From contig NZ_LYPC01000027.1 of NCBI RefSeq assembly GCF_001700435.1, positions 1,232,433 through 1,296,432 of the forward strand: a stretch of DNA of 64,000 bases. The letters run 5' to 3'. A model generated the notes under the pieces. It saw only the letters and a program-made list of their open reading frames with translations, did no database searches and was not told the origin of the DNA. The position numbers and the translations under genes are program-made. Numbering within the stretch: the first letter of the stretch is position 1; each line of letters opens with the position of its first letter. This DNA comes from Paenibacillus pectinilyticus. Lineage in GTDB: Bacteria; Bacillota; Bacilli; Paenibacillales; NBRC-103111. Shown one piece after another: positions 36,837 through 45,479 of the stretch.

Positions 36837-37252
36837 TTCAATTTACAGTGTATGGTCCTCCAGTCGCACAGGGACGGCCGAGAGCAGGCAAAACACATAG
36901 CGGCGACGTGGTTATGTACGATCCAGGGAAGTCAAAGGACTATAAGCGCTACGTCAGTCTGGTAGCCAGCCAGAACAAACCGAGCCAGCTGATCGAGAGC
37001 GCGGTGTCGCTTACGGTAAAAGTGTACAGGCCTATTCCCGATAGCTGGTCGAAGGTGAAACAACGTCAGGCGCTAGAAGGCGCCATGAGGCCGAAGAGTA
37101 AGCCAGACTTATCAAACTACATCAAGGGCATCGAGGACGCCATAGAGGGCATATTGCTGAAGAATGACAGCCAAGTAGTGGACTACGGTAAGAGCGGAAA
37201 GTGGTACAGTGATCGGCCGAGAATCGAAATAGAAGTGGAGGAGATCGGATGA
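36833..37252 (+). CDS. rusA: RusA-family Holliday junction resolvase
   Basis: 139 residues. FTVYGPPVAQGRPRAG, KPDLSNYIKGIEDAIEG and LLKNDSQVVDYGKSGKWYSD match RusA, including the two conserved Asp residues of the DxxN...D site. It cuts branched phage DNA before packaging. It overlaps both neighbours by four bases. Complete despite the HNH gene in front. Confidence 0.9.
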   Translation: MIQFTVYGPPVAQGRPRAGKTHSGDVVMYDPGKSKDYKRYVSLVASQNKPSQLIESAVSLTVKVYRPIPDSWSKVKQRQALEGAMRPKSKPDLSNYIKGIEDAIEGILLKNDSQVVDYGKSGKWYSDRPRIEIEVEEIG

Positions 37253-37683
37253 GAGAGATTAGGTTTAGAGCGTGGGATAACGTGGCGGATGAGATGTTGT
37301 ATGCAGGTGAAGACTTTGATGTGATATTTATGCTTGGTAGCTCAGGAATCGAATGTACGGACGTTAGGAACGGCTCGCCAAGTGGTGATGGTATAGATAG
37401 CATGGAGCACTTAATTTATATGCAGTGGACTGGATTAAACGACTCTAATGGTGACCCTATCTACGAGGGGGATATCGTGGGTTGCGAATCAAACGGTGTT
37501 GAGAGATATCAAAAACGTGTCATTTGCTACGACATCCATCAAGCAAAATATAAAACTGTGCCTCGATCAACTTATTATGCTAATGCAGGGCACGGAGGAT
37601 GGACGGGTTACGAATTGCGCGCAGAGTGCGAAGTGTTAGGAAATATCCACGAAAACCCTGAACTGCTGGAGGGAAAAGCATGA
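37249..37683 (+). CDS. YopX-family phage protein (copy 3)
   Basis: 144 residues. MREIRFRAWDNVADEMLY, QWTGLNDSNGDPIYEGDIV and CEVLGNIHENPELL are family signatures. It is 4 kb from the other two copies and clearly diverged, so not a recent tandem repeat. Confidence 0.85.
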   Translation: MREIRFRAWDNVADEMLYAGEDFDVIFMLGSSGIECTDVRNGSPSGDGIDSMEHLIYMQWTGLNDSNGDPIYEGDIVGCESNGVERYQKRVICYDIHQAKYKTVPRSTYYANAGHGGWTGYELRAECEVLGNIHENPELLEGKA

Positions 37684-37781
37684 TCGAGGAAGAAGGCAAC
37701 GCAATCGAAGCTTGCATGAACATGTTGATCTTAGCGGTGGCGTTCTGGGGACTCATAATCTGGATGGTGATGATGAAATGA
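37680..37781 (+). CDS. Single-span membrane mini-protein, 33 residues
   Basis: ATG overlaps the YopX stop (ATGA). After a short acidic head, about 20 residues (MLILAVAFWGLIIWMVMM) form one membrane helix. It overlaps the next ORF by four bases. Such small phage membrane proteins are often unannotated; function unknown. Confidence 0.5.
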   Translation: MIEEEGNAIEACMNMLILAVAFWGLIIWMVMMK

Positions 37782-37963
37782 ACGAGACATACATAAGCAC
37801 CGTTCACAGCGAGTCAGGGCGTCGCGTGGGCGTCGTAATCATATCGGACGATGTGAAGTTCATCCGAGACTCAATGAAGCTTACAGAGGCAATTAGAGCG
37901 GTTTACGGAGGTGATGCAATTGAGCGATCAAACGCAGGTGGAAGAATCACACGAAAATCTTGA
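37778..37963 (+). CDS. Small phage protein, 61 residues
   Basis: ATG 37778 overlaps the preceding stop and is preferred to upstream in-frame starts. MNETYISTVHSESGRRVGVV then IISDDVKFIRDSM... looks like a small alpha/beta protein. No family recognised. Confidence 0.5.
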   Translation: MNETYISTVHSESGRRVGVVIISDDVKFIRDSMKLTEAIRAVYGGDAIERSNAGGRITRKS

Positions 37964-37982
37964 TTGGATGTTCGGTGATTAA
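37914..37982 (+). CDS. Possible 22-residue peptide at the end of the early operon
   Basis: ATG after GGAGGTG; the product MQLSDQTQVEESHENLDWMF ends GD. It overlaps the previous gene in another frame. Good ribosome site but very short. Confidence 0.3.
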   Translation: MQLSDQTQVEESHENLDWMFGD

Positions 37983-37986
37983 CACA

Positions 37987-38064
37987 TAATGTGGTGATAA
38001 TCGAAGATAAATCGTCTAAATGTGGTGTAAATAGCTGTAAATATATAGGTTTATGTGGTAAAAT
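37987..38064 (+). promoter_or_regulatory. Three direct repeats and extended -10 promoter before the late region
   Basis: ATGTGGT occurs at 37989, 38020 and 38053, i.e. 31 and 33 bases apart (three helix turns), within TAATGTGGTGATAA, AAATGTGGTGTAAA and TTATGTGGTAAAAT. The third copy contains TGG-TAAAAT, an extended -10 element (38059-38064), giving a start near 38071. Activator sites or tandem promoters are likely. Confidence 0.5.
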
Positions 38065-38114
38065 AGAGGTATACGGAATTATTCGGCAATTTTTAGCCAA
38101 TTAGGAGGATTCAT

Positions 38115-39173
38115 ATGGAGAGCACACAACAGAAAGTCGATCGTTTGCAAGCTGAATTGGACGCACTGAATGCACAAAGTCCGCGTAATGAAACTGCGAT
38201 TAATCAAACGGCGATTGCGCTGGATGAGGCGAAGAGGGAATTGGCACAACAAGCAGCTGAGCAAATCAAAATTCAGGATGCTGCAATAGAGTTTGTGAGT
38301 GCACTGGACACAATGGACTTTGACGGACTTACATTACGCCAGGTCATCGGCAGCGAAGATGGTTACCAACTGGTCACGATTGAACTCAAGAAAGCGTTTA
38401 TTGCTCAAGCAGATGAATTCAGTAAACAACTGACAGGTGAGATCGAACAAAGGTTACAGCTGCAATCAATGTTCGATGCAGTAAGTGCCAAAATTCAAGC
38501 GCAAGATAAAGAGATCGATGATACGAACCGGTTGTTGAACGAGGAAAAATTCGCTCGCGCTCAAGCGGAACAATATCGGGACAATGCCGCTAAACAACTG
38601 GAAGAAGCGAAGAAAGAAGTAGAGCGACTGAATGCGCAAGTGGATGATCTGCGCAAGGAAATCGCAGTGGGTGCACGTGAAGCATACAAGGTCGTTGATA
38701 CAGAGGCAGAAGCACAGAAGAAAAAAGAGCTGGCCGACAAAATTAGAAAAGACCGTACTGTTTACGACGTTGTGCCGGATAACGTTATCAACCCTAAGAA
38801 CTACACAGCTAAGCTCGTAGCAACAGACGAAGTTGTTAACTACAACTGGACGAAGAAAAACTTCTACATCGAGCTGACGGACGAGAACGAGATCTTGCAG
38901 TTTCGCCAACAATACAGCCAGCCAGAGGCTACTGAGTCGGATCCTGCGGAAGTTGCTACATCCCTTCCGGACAGCGTAACACCGGAGGAAACGTTTCCAG
39001 ACCTCCCCAGTGCCGAGCTCCCAGAAGTATCAAGCTTACCTAACACAGTGGATCAAGGACAGCAAAACGGAGAAGTATCTGCAGCAAATGCTGGACAAGG
39101 ACAAACGGTTGAAGAAAGACTCTCAGCGTTAGAGGCTCATGTGTTTGGATATGTGAAACAGGCGGTGGCGTAA
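38115..39173 (+). CDS. Coiled-coil phage protein, function unknown
   Basis: 352 residues. Residues 1-60 and about 130-205 are strongly predicted coiled coil (heptads rich in Ala, Glu, Lys, Gln). A compact region (VYDVVPDNVINPKNYTAKLV, NWTKKNFYIELTDENEIL) is followed by a Pro/Ser/Glu linker and a short C-terminal coil (VEERLSALEAHVFGYV). First gene behind the repeat-containing promoter, with TTAGGAGG as ribosome site. It could be structural or a DNA-associated protein. Confidence 0.6.
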   Translation: MESTQQKVDRLQAELDALNAQSPRNETAINQTAIALDEAKRELAQQAAEQIKIQDAAIEFVSALDTMDFDGLTLRQVIGSEDGYQLVTIELKKAFIAQADEFSKQLTGEIEQRLQLQSMFDAVSAKIQAQDKEIDDTNRLLNEEKFARAQAEQYRDNAAKQLEEAKKEVERLNAQVDDLRKEIAVGAREAYKVVDTEAEAQKKKELADKIRKDRTVYDVVPDNVINPKNYTAKLVATDEVVNYNWTKKNFYIELTDENEILQFRQQYSQPEATESDPAEVATSLPDSVTPEETFPDLPSAELPEVSSLPNTVDQGQQNGEVSAANAGQGQTVEERLSALEAHVFGYVKQAVA

Positions 39174-39364
39174 TGGAAAAAGGTCGTATCGTAATCACGC
39201 CTGAAACTTTGTTACGAGCGCTTGGCTACAAGCATGTTAAAGCGGATGAAATCATCGTTGACATGTTCTCGAATCAGGTAATTATTGACGTATCGGGGGC
39301 TTGCGACTTGTACCCAGTGAGCATATCGCCAATACCAGAATATACAGCTGTAACGGGACTTTAA
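39173..39364 (+). CDS. Small phage protein, 63 residues
   Basis: ATG overlaps the previous stop (TAATG). MEKGRIVITPETLLRALGYK, then a predicted beta-rich part. Function unknown. Confidence 0.55.
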   Translation: MEKGRIVITPETLLRALGYKHVKADEIIVDMFSNQVIIDVSGACDLYPVSISPIPEYTAVTGL

Positions 39365-39372
39365 CACATCAT

Positions 39373-39398
39373 GGCGCTCATGCAGGTTAATGGGCGCC
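39373..39398 (+). terminator. Stem-loop, weak terminator or attenuator
   Basis: GGCGCTCAT pairs with ATGGGCGCC (one G-T) around an 8-base loop. It is followed by TCTCTAT rather than a clean T-run, so partial read-through is likely. Confidence 0.45.
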
Positions 39399-39419
39399 TC
39401 TCTATAAGGGGAATGGACA

Positions 39420-39614
39420 ATGAGTATAGAACGGGAAGATGTTGGAGTATTCTCAGAGCTTGATGCAGAGAAGAGAATTACTTTGTTGTTGCAATATGTG
39501 AGTTTGCTACAAGGGCAATACAAAGAGAATCCACGAAATAGCACAGATAACATTGATGTGAATGCTGCATTAAAGGCAGCGTATAAACTGTTGGAAGCAG
39601 AGTTTGGAAAGTGA
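39420..39614 (+). CDS. Small phage protein, 64 residues
   Basis: MSIEREDVGVFSELDAEKRI..., predicted all-helical. ATG 39420 lies behind a short AAGGGG site. It overlaps the upstream part of the sigma-like gene frame. No family recognised. Confidence 0.5.
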   Translation: MSIEREDVGVFSELDAEKRITLLLQYVSLLQGQYKENPRNSTDNIDVNAALKAAYKLLEAEFGK

Positions 39615-39624
39615 GGTGAACGGA

Positions 39625-40128
39625 ATGAGCATAGAATGGCTTGGGAATGCTGACATTGAAACGTACCGAATCACCAAGCTGAGTTTACATGAATTGCTGC
39701 CTACAATCATCGAGGAGAGGCATGCATCGCATGTGAGGGCTATGATCCGAGATTGTGACTACATCCTTGAGTGGATGGAGACAGGTCGCAGGCCAGGTAA
39801 CAAACGGGGCGTGGAACGATTGGCGGCTTATCAGCGTGAGATACCGACGGACATCATGGAGAAATACGCCAACAAGCCAGCAGTTGTACAGTTTCACGAT
39901 GACAGAGAATACGTTCACATGGAATATGTGCTGTCACTTCTCACTGATCGGGAGAGAACATGCTATGAAATGAATGTAGGCGGCATGTGGACGGATCAAG
40001 AGATTGCGAACACACTGGGATTACAGCGCAGGACGGTAAGGGAGTTCTTAGACAGAGCTCAGAAGAAAGTTAAAAAGTATCGCACTAAACCAATGCCATT
40101 ATATCTGGATATTGCCGTAAGTTTGTAG
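39625..40128 (+). CDS. Sigma-70 region-4-like phage regulator (ArpU type)
   Basis: ATG 39625 (MSIEWLGNADIETYR) follows GAGGTGAACGG and is preferred over the in-frame ATG at 39604; 167 residues. The C-terminal 60 carry LTDRERTCYEMNVGGMWTDQ, EIANTLGLQRRTVREFLDRA, a sigma region-4 helix-turn-helix. Proteins of this type just before the terminase genes act as late-gene activators in Gram-positive phages. It may act at the repeats at 38.0 kb or before the terminase. Confidence 0.75.
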   Translation: MSIEWLGNADIETYRITKLSLHELLPTIIEERHASHVRAMIRDCDYILEWMETGRRPGNKRGVERLAAYQREIPTDIMEKYANKPAVVQFHDDREYVHMEYVLSLLTDRERTCYEMNVGGMWTDQEIANTLGLQRRTVREFLDRAQKKVKKYRTKPMPLYLDIAVSL

Positions 40129-40182
40129 CCACTTTGCCACCTATTAGTATAAGGTACTATTACCAGATACTAAAGTTGGGAA

Positions 40183-40353
40183 ATGCGTATGAAATGTACA
40201 TTCTGCGGGAGTGAAACCGATGAAAAAGTGAGAAAAGGTAACTTAATTGTAATCGCACATGATTGGTGCGTTGATGATCGTAAGCAGGAGTTGAACACAA
40301 AGGATATCGTGAAATGCCTGTTGTACGAGGATAGAATAAGGATGTTTGGTTAG
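40183..40353 (+). CDS. Small zinc-ribbon-like protein, 56 residues
   Basis: MRMKCTFCGSETDEKVRKGN... carries one CxxC pair plus later Cys residues (WCVDD, VKCLL). ATG 40183 or 40189 behind TTGGGAA. Its stop lies at the edge of the following terminator stem. Confidence 0.5.
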   Translation: MRMKCTFCGSETDEKVRKGNLIVIAHDWCVDDRKQELNTKDIVKCLLYEDRIRMFG

Positions 40354-40412
40354 GGAAGTGAACCCAATGCTAGACGCACTCGATGCGCTCTGCTGGTTCG
40401 CCTTCCCTTTTT
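40352..40412 (+). terminator. Terminator before the terminase genes
   Basis: AGGGAAG...GAACC pairs with GGTTC...CTTCCCT across a long loop and ends in TTTTT. It would separate early/regulatory from packaging transcription, so the terminase genes probably need their own promoter or antitermination. Confidence 0.6.
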
Positions 40413-40472
40413 GCCTTTGGTGGCATTGGTTCTGGCATGTGTATTTTACGGATGATAGAGAGGGTGAAGAAG

Positions 40473-40988
40473 ATGGCATTGACGGATAAGCAAGTGTTAT
40501 TTGCACAGGAATACATTGTTGACCTCAATGCTGGGGCAGCAGCAATAAGGGCTGGATACAGTGAAAAAACAGCTTATGAGATGGGTTATGAAAACCTCAG
40601 AAAACCTCAGATAGCGGAATTGATCCAACAAATGATGGATGAGAGGTCAAAACGTACTGAAATTACCGCTGATATGGTACTGAAAGAGTATGCAAAGATA
40701 GGCTTTAGCAATATCACGGATTACTTGAAGGTTGAACAAAAAGAAATGGCTACTGAATCAGGAAATATAGTCACTTATAAAACTGTAGATATATTCGAAA
40801 CGGATATGATAGATCGACACAAATTGGATGCTGTTGCTGAAATCAGGCAGACCAAAGAAGGCATAGCATTGAAGTTGCACGATAAAAAGGGCGCCCTTGA
40901 CTCGATAGCGCGTCATCTAGGCATGTTCAATGATAGCCTGAAAGTTGATGCGACTGTCACGAAGAAGCTTGAGGAATTCTTCTCATGA
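40473..40988 (+). CDS. Terminase small subunit
   Basis: ATG 40473 (MALTDKQVLFAQEYIVDLNA) after GAGGGTGAAG; 171 residues. GAAAIRAGYSEKTAYEMGYE is the typical helix-turn-helix of terminase_2 small subunits; LHDKKGALDSIARHLGMF is the usual C-terminal block. It recognises the pac/cos site and feeds DNA to the large subunit. It overlaps the large-subunit gene by four bases. Confidence 0.9.
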   Translation: MALTDKQVLFAQEYIVDLNAGAAAIRAGYSEKTAYEMGYENLRKPQIAELIQQMMDERSKRTEITADMVLKEYAKIGFSNITDYLKVEQKEMATESGNIVTYKTVDIFETDMIDRHKLDAVAEIRQTKEGIALKLHDKKGALDSIARHLGMFNDSLKVDATVTKKLEEFFS

Positions 40989-42805
40989 GGACATGTCGGG
41001 ATATCATCAATCGTCGTAAAGAACTTTGGAACGAGCACCACAACATTGATCAAGACAGAGAGTTTATCAATGCTGCAGTTGAGTACATCCTTAAAGAGGA
41101 AAATGTAGCGGCGCGCGACGACATCAAACGTCACCCTGAATACCTGATCGAGATCACATTCGTGATTGTAGACAAGGATAAGAGCACAATCCCATTCTTC
41201 CTCAACGAAGTGCAGCAGAGTTTCTTGGCTGACATCAATAAAGCGAAGGATGATTACAAAGAAGGCAAAAGGCTGCATCTGAAATTTTTGGTACTTAAAG
41301 GACGGCAACAAGGCTTCACCTCGTTCATCACGGCGTACCAGCTCGCTAACTCGATCATCAGCAAGAACTTTTCGGGGTTCACATTGGCGGATAGCGGCGA
41401 CAATACCAATACGATATTCGAGGATAAAGCTAAATATATATTTAATCAGCTACCAGAAGCGCTACAACCGACTACGAAGTACAACAATAGGCGGGAGTTC
41501 CACTTCGAGAAACTAAATAGCCGCTGGCGAGTTAACACGGCCGGCAACAAGGAAGTTGGTCGCTCTAAAACGATCAACTTTTTTCATGGTTCAGAGTCAG
41601 CGTTTTGGGATAGCATCGACAGCATTATGTCGGGACTGGGTGAAGCGCTCACGAAAGACAGCATACAGATACTTGAGACTACAGCCAATGGTGTGAATGA
41701 GTACAAGGATTTGTGGGATGACGCCGAGAAAGGCAAGAACAACTGGGATCCAAAGTTCTACGCTTGGTGGCTTACGCCCGAGTATCGTTTAAAGTTTGAG
41801 GATGCTGAACACGAAGAACAGTTCAAGCAAGACGTAGAAGACGAAGCGACTGAGTTTCATAAGAAGCTCAACTACTTGCGTCTATATGAGAAACTTGAGT
41901 GGCCGCAGCTCTATTGGTATTACGGCAAGTGGAAGGATCTCAAGGATAAGCTGCCGCAAGAGTACCCATGCACGGCTGAAGAGGCTTTCCTCGCTTCTGG
42001 TAGACCCCGATTTGATGTGCATGTGCTCATGGAGTATTTGAAGCATTGTGTGCCAGGTGAGCTTGGATACTTGGAAGGTGAACGATTTGTAAAAGATGAG
42101 CGCGGTAACCTAGAAGTGTGGAATCCTCCTATACCTGGAAAAGAGTATTTCATTGGCGCAGACGTTGCAAAAGGTAAAGGAGACGGAGATTACTCGTGTG
42201 CTCCTGTGTACGATGCTGATAAGAAGCTTGTTGCCATGTGGCATGGTCACATTGATCCAGATAAGTTTGGATCGTCGATACTCATAAACCTAGGTAACTG
42301 GTACAACGAAGCGTTAATAGCAGTCGAGGAGAACAATCACGGACTCAGCACCATCAATGCGATGAAGCATGAGTACCACAATTTATATAAGCGAACAACG
42401 CACGACAAGATAACGGACGAGGAAAAGCAGGAGCTCGGTTGGTGGACATCGACTAAGACTAAGCCGCTGATGATTGATAACCTCGCCAGACTGATCAGAG
42501 AGCGCGAATTAGGCTGCAAGTCCGAGAGGATGATCAAAGAGTTGATCAAGTACGTAGTGGGCGATGACGGCGACACCAACGCTTCTACAGGCAATGATGA
42601 CACGGTAACAGGTTCCGCGATTATCCTTTTAGTCATGGATGCTTATATAACGAAAGTCTCGGACATCGTAACTGGTTCATCTCCCCTGCAAGGCGCAGGA
42701 GACAACTGGGTACGCAAGCAAGATGGCACGATGGTACATAAGAGCGAAATACAGGATCAGCAGCGTGATGAGGTTGATTCTTGGGCGGGAGGATGGTTCA
42801 ACTGA
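40985..42805 (+). CDS. Terminase large subunit
   Basis: 606 residues. A Walker-A-like GRQQGFTS is at 106-113, and FFHGSESAFW is the usual downstream ATPase block. The C-terminal nuclease has GADVAKGKGDGDYS (first Asp), a central VEENNHGLSTINAM, and GNDDTVTGSAIILL (final Asp). It is the motor that packs DNA into the prohead and cuts it. The 3' end overlaps the next small gene. Confidence 0.92.
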   Translation: MRTCRDIINRRKELWNEHHNIDQDREFINAAVEYILKEENVAARDDIKRHPEYLIEITFVIVDKDKSTIPFFLNEVQQSFLADINKAKDDYKEGKRLHLKFLVLKGRQQGFTSFITAYQLANSIISKNFSGFTLADSGDNTNTIFEDKAKYIFNQLPEALQPTTKYNNRREFHFEKLNSRWRVNTAGNKEVGRSKTINFFHGSESAFWDSIDSIMSGLGEALTKDSIQILETTANGVNEYKDLWDDAEKGKNNWDPKFYAWWLTPEYRLKFEDAEHEEQFKQDVEDEATEFHKKLNYLRLYEKLEWPQLYWYYGKWKDLKDKLPQEYPCTAEEAFLASGRPRFDVHVLMEYLKHCVPGELGYLEGERFVKDERGNLEVWNPPIPGKEYFIGADVAKGKGDGDYSCAPVYDADKKLVAMWHGHIDPDKFGSSILINLGNWYNEALIAVEENNHGLSTINAMKHEYHNLYKRTTHDKITDEEKQELGWWTSTKTKPLMIDNLARLIRERELGCKSERMIKELIKYVVGDDGDTNASTGNDDTVTGSAIILLVMDAYITKVSDIVTGSSPLQGAGDNWVRKQDGTMVHKSEIQDQQRDEVDSWAGGWFN

Positions 42806-43092
42806 TCACGGCACTTATAACACTCATATGCATTCTCTTAGTTCTTGCATCCTTCGCAGGGGCTTTTTACTTTGCTAAGAAGCACATTAGCTACCAACAC
42901 CGCATTGAGATCCTAGAAGACAGCTACAAAGAGGCTACAGAGTACATTTCTAGGCAGGAAGAAGCTATTCTGCAGCTTAAGTCAGAGCTGGACTTCATTC
43001 ATCGAGAAGATGAATCACGTAGCGCGCGAAACGAACGACCGCGAACTTGGAACCCAAATAATCTGATGGAGACAGGTAACAGGCATCAGTAG
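42793..43092 (+). CDS. Small membrane protein with coiled-coil tail
   Basis: One N-terminal membrane helix (LITALITLICILLVLASFAG) and a coiled-coil tail (IEILEDSYKEATEYISRQEE). About 99 residues from ATG 42793, though GGAGG touches that ATG, so TTG 42781 or a later start cannot be excluded. It overlaps the terminase end. Looks like a spanin- or Rz-like shape, but its place in the packaging cluster argues against lysis; function unknown. Confidence 0.5.
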   Translation: MVQLITALITLICILLVLASFAGAFYFAKKHISYQHRIEILEDSYKEATEYISRQEEAILQLKSELDFIHREDESRSARNERPRTWNPNNLMETGNRHQ

Positions 43093-43107
43093 GAAAGGAG
43101 GGACAAC

Positions 43108-44943
43108 ATGGCAAAGACAATCGACAAACCGAAGGAAGAGCAAGTTATACCGGAGCAAACGGAAAAGCAGAAACAATTGGCTCAGGACATTCAAGATATG
43201 TTTCGCGGTGCTTACCAAGCTAAGGATCAAATGGATCTGATGAACATATGGGCGCGGTGCGATGACTACATGCACAACATCCAGAATGAACCTGAGACAG
43301 AAGAAGACCCAGGCAGCGTAACCAACATCATTAAGCCGATCATTGATAGTGAGATATCGGATATCGTTGATAAACCATTCAGCGTTGATGCGCTAGGCCG
43401 TGAGCCGAGTGATCACATGTTCTCTGATGATGTGCAGCATGCACTTAACTTCGTTTTGGACAAGAACAAATTCAAGGTGAAGTTAACGCATTCCGAGCAT
43501 GACAGGTTGGAGTTAGGCACAACCGTAGTGAAAGTGTACACGGATCACGAAGCGTTGAATGGTCGAGGTCTGCCGACATTTGAGATAGTTTCACCGGCTA
43601 ACTTCTTCCCGGATCCCAAGTGGACAGCCTCTCATCTGCTGCAGGAGTGCGAGTTCATCATACATGCGGTGCCGCGTCCGTTGTCGTGGATCAGGCGTAT
43701 GTTTCCGAAGTGGGGGAAGTACGTTAAGCGCCAGGTATCTTGGCCGTATGATCCTACACTCGACCTTGACACTACAAGGACAGACGAGGTGAGCCCAGTA
43801 ACCTCTCAGAAAGCTTTGCTCATCGAATGCTACATGCGTGATGAGAATGGAGACATTTTTTGCGTTCACGTAGCTAATAACATCGTGCTCGAAGATAGCA
43901 GAGATGATGGAATCGTCGGCGAGAAGTTACAGCGTCGAAATCAATTCCCGTTCGAGGTCATCATCTGCTTTCCGCGTCGCGGTACAGGTTGGGGTATGGG
44001 GGATGTTGAATACCTATTCCCTACGCAGGATCTCATCAACGATATGGACGATCAGATCATCATGACTGCACGGCTCATGGGTAATCCGCAAATGGCAATT
44101 GGATTATCGGCAGCTGGTAAAGGATTTGATGCTCGTAAGTGGACAAATAAGCCAGGTCTTCGCATTCCGTTTAGGGATGTTACTGCGTTTAAGCCGATTG
44201 TTCCTGTGAACGTGTCATCAGACATTCCCAACAGGCGTGAGAAGGCGTTTGAAGAAGCTAATATTATTAGTGGTCGTCCCGATGTTAACCGTGGAAATAC
44301 GCCAGGTAGTGGAGTCACAGCGGCGAGTGCGATTATTGCATTACAACAGGCAGGACAGAAGACAGTCGTGCATAAAACGGAAATGCTGAAGCAAGGTTGG
44401 ACAACTATTCTTGAGCTGCTATATGACGAGATGGTCACGAACTGGAACGAGGCCATGTGGGTACGCATCAACGGTGATAAGCCAGACTTCAAGTTCATTG
44501 ACCCGACGAAGCTCAGCGAAGTTCCTATCATGATCCCTAATCTAGAAGCTACCGCAGACAATGGTATGGATACAGTCAAACAGCTATTGGATGATTCAGG
44601 TGCCGTAATGACCCGCAATGCTGAGTTTGACCTCAGACTTAGCTTAGGCAACGGACTGCCAACGGATAAAGCTTTCATATATCAAACGTTGCTTGATCTT
44701 GCCAAGTTGAATGTTGAGGGTAAAGCGGTTATTTCATGGCAGGAGCTGCGCAACTATCTGCGTGATCAAGTGGGTATTCCACTGCAAGCTGATTCGCAGT
44801 TGCAAAACCCTGCTAATCCAATGGCCATGCAACCAGGTATGCCGCCGCCGCAGGGTATGCCGATGGGAGCGCCACAGCCAACACCTGCTCCTGCGATGAT
44901 GCCGCCACAACTTAATCTAATGCAAGGAGGTGCGCCAAGATGA
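43108..44943 (+). CDS. Portal protein
   Basis: 611 residues with AAAGGAGGG before ATG 43108. SPANFFPDPKW, GTGWGMGDVEYLFPTQDLIN and GRPDVNRGNTPGSGVTAASA are typical of the long portal proteins of P22-like and related phages. The C-terminal 45 residues are Pro/Met/Gln-rich. It forms the dodecameric DNA gate and docks the terminase, and later the tail adaptor. Confidence 0.9.
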   Translation: MAKTIDKPKEEQVIPEQTEKQKQLAQDIQDMFRGAYQAKDQMDLMNIWARCDDYMHNIQNEPETEEDPGSVTNIIKPIIDSEISDIVDKPFSVDALGREPSDHMFSDDVQHALNFVLDKNKFKVKLTHSEHDRLELGTTVVKVYTDHEALNGRGLPTFEIVSPANFFPDPKWTASHLLQECEFIIHAVPRPLSWIRRMFPKWGKYVKRQVSWPYDPTLDLDTTRTDEVSPVTSQKALLIECYMRDENGDIFCVHVANNIVLEDSRDDGIVGEKLQRRNQFPFEVIICFPRRGTGWGMGDVEYLFPTQDLINDMDDQIIMTARLMGNPQMAIGLSAAGKGFDARKWTNKPGLRIPFRDVTAFKPIVPVNVSSDIPNRREKAFEEANIISGRPDVNRGNTPGSGVTAASAIIALQQAGQKTVVHKTEMLKQGWTTILELLYDEMVTNWNEAMWVRINGDKPDFKFIDPTKLSEVPIMIPNLEATADNGMDTVKQLLDDSGAVMTRNAEFDLRLSLGNGLPTDKAFIYQTLLDLAKLNVEGKAVISWQELRNYLRDQVGIPLQADSQLQNPANPMAMQPGMPPPQGMPMGAPQPTPAPAMMPPQLNLMQGGAPR

Positions 44944-45245
44944 GTAGTTTAACGAAGGTTCGCTTTGACAAGTCTACGACCATGATGGATCGCAACGAGG
45001 AACTGTACTGGATGCACTTCCTTTCCAACCAGAAGAAAGACCCGATTGTCGGTAGTTACATCGCGTCACAACTGAAGGCTAATCCGCAGTACAGGCGAGA
45101 GATTATGAACCAACCTGTATGCGAACGATGCGAATGTTTCGCGTTTCACCATAAGGAAGGTGTCATGTGCTCCAGTTGTGGCCACTTCTCGAAGGGGAAG
45201 ACGCACAAGGTTAAGATTCATTTGGCTGAGGGGTATCACAGATGA
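44940..45245 (+). CDS. Zinc-ribbon phage protein, 101 residues
   Basis: Two Cys pairs (CERCECFAFHHKEGVMCSSC) form a likely zinc ribbon near residues 61-80. It overlaps the portal gene by four bases and the next gene by four, so it is part of the head operon. A minor virion or assembly role is possible. Confidence 0.6.
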   Translation: MSSLTKVRFDKSTTMMDRNEELYWMHFLSNQKKDPIVGSYIASQLKANPQYRREIMNQPVCERCECFAFHHKEGVMCSSCGHFSKGKTHKVKIHLAEGYHR

Positions 45246-45478
45246 GTGACGTTAAACGGATATACCCTGAATCAAAAACTGGTCTAATCAATTGGATCGA
45301 AGAAAACTTTCATGATATTGACGAGTTTATAGTCCAGTTTCAAATGAAAGACAACACCAGCATGTTTGTATATGACGTTTATTCCTATCGCAATGCATTA
45401 GGCATGCTTGAAATGGCAAAAGGTACATGTCATGAATTATCTATCAATGATGAGTTTAATCCAAAGAGTAAAACGTAA
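45242..45478 (+). CDS. Small phage protein, 78 residues
   Basis: MSDVKRIYPESKTGLINWIE..., acidic, with a predicted alpha/beta fold. It lies between the zinc-ribbon gene and a stem-loop. No family recognised. Confidence 0.55.
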   Translation: MSDVKRIYPESKTGLINWIEENFHDIDEFIVQFQMKDNTSMFVYDVYSYRNALGMLEMAKGTCHELSINDEFNPKSKT

Positions 45479-45479
45479 C

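Noticed and set aside
42793-43092. Spanin or holin in the packaging cluster
   Set aside because: Membrane helix plus coiled coil would fit, but it overlaps the terminase gene, far from the lysis module, and lacks a lipobox partner.
44052-44678. 208-codon minus-strand frame
   Set aside because: Antisense to the portal gene, Ser/Leu-rich shadow of its codons.
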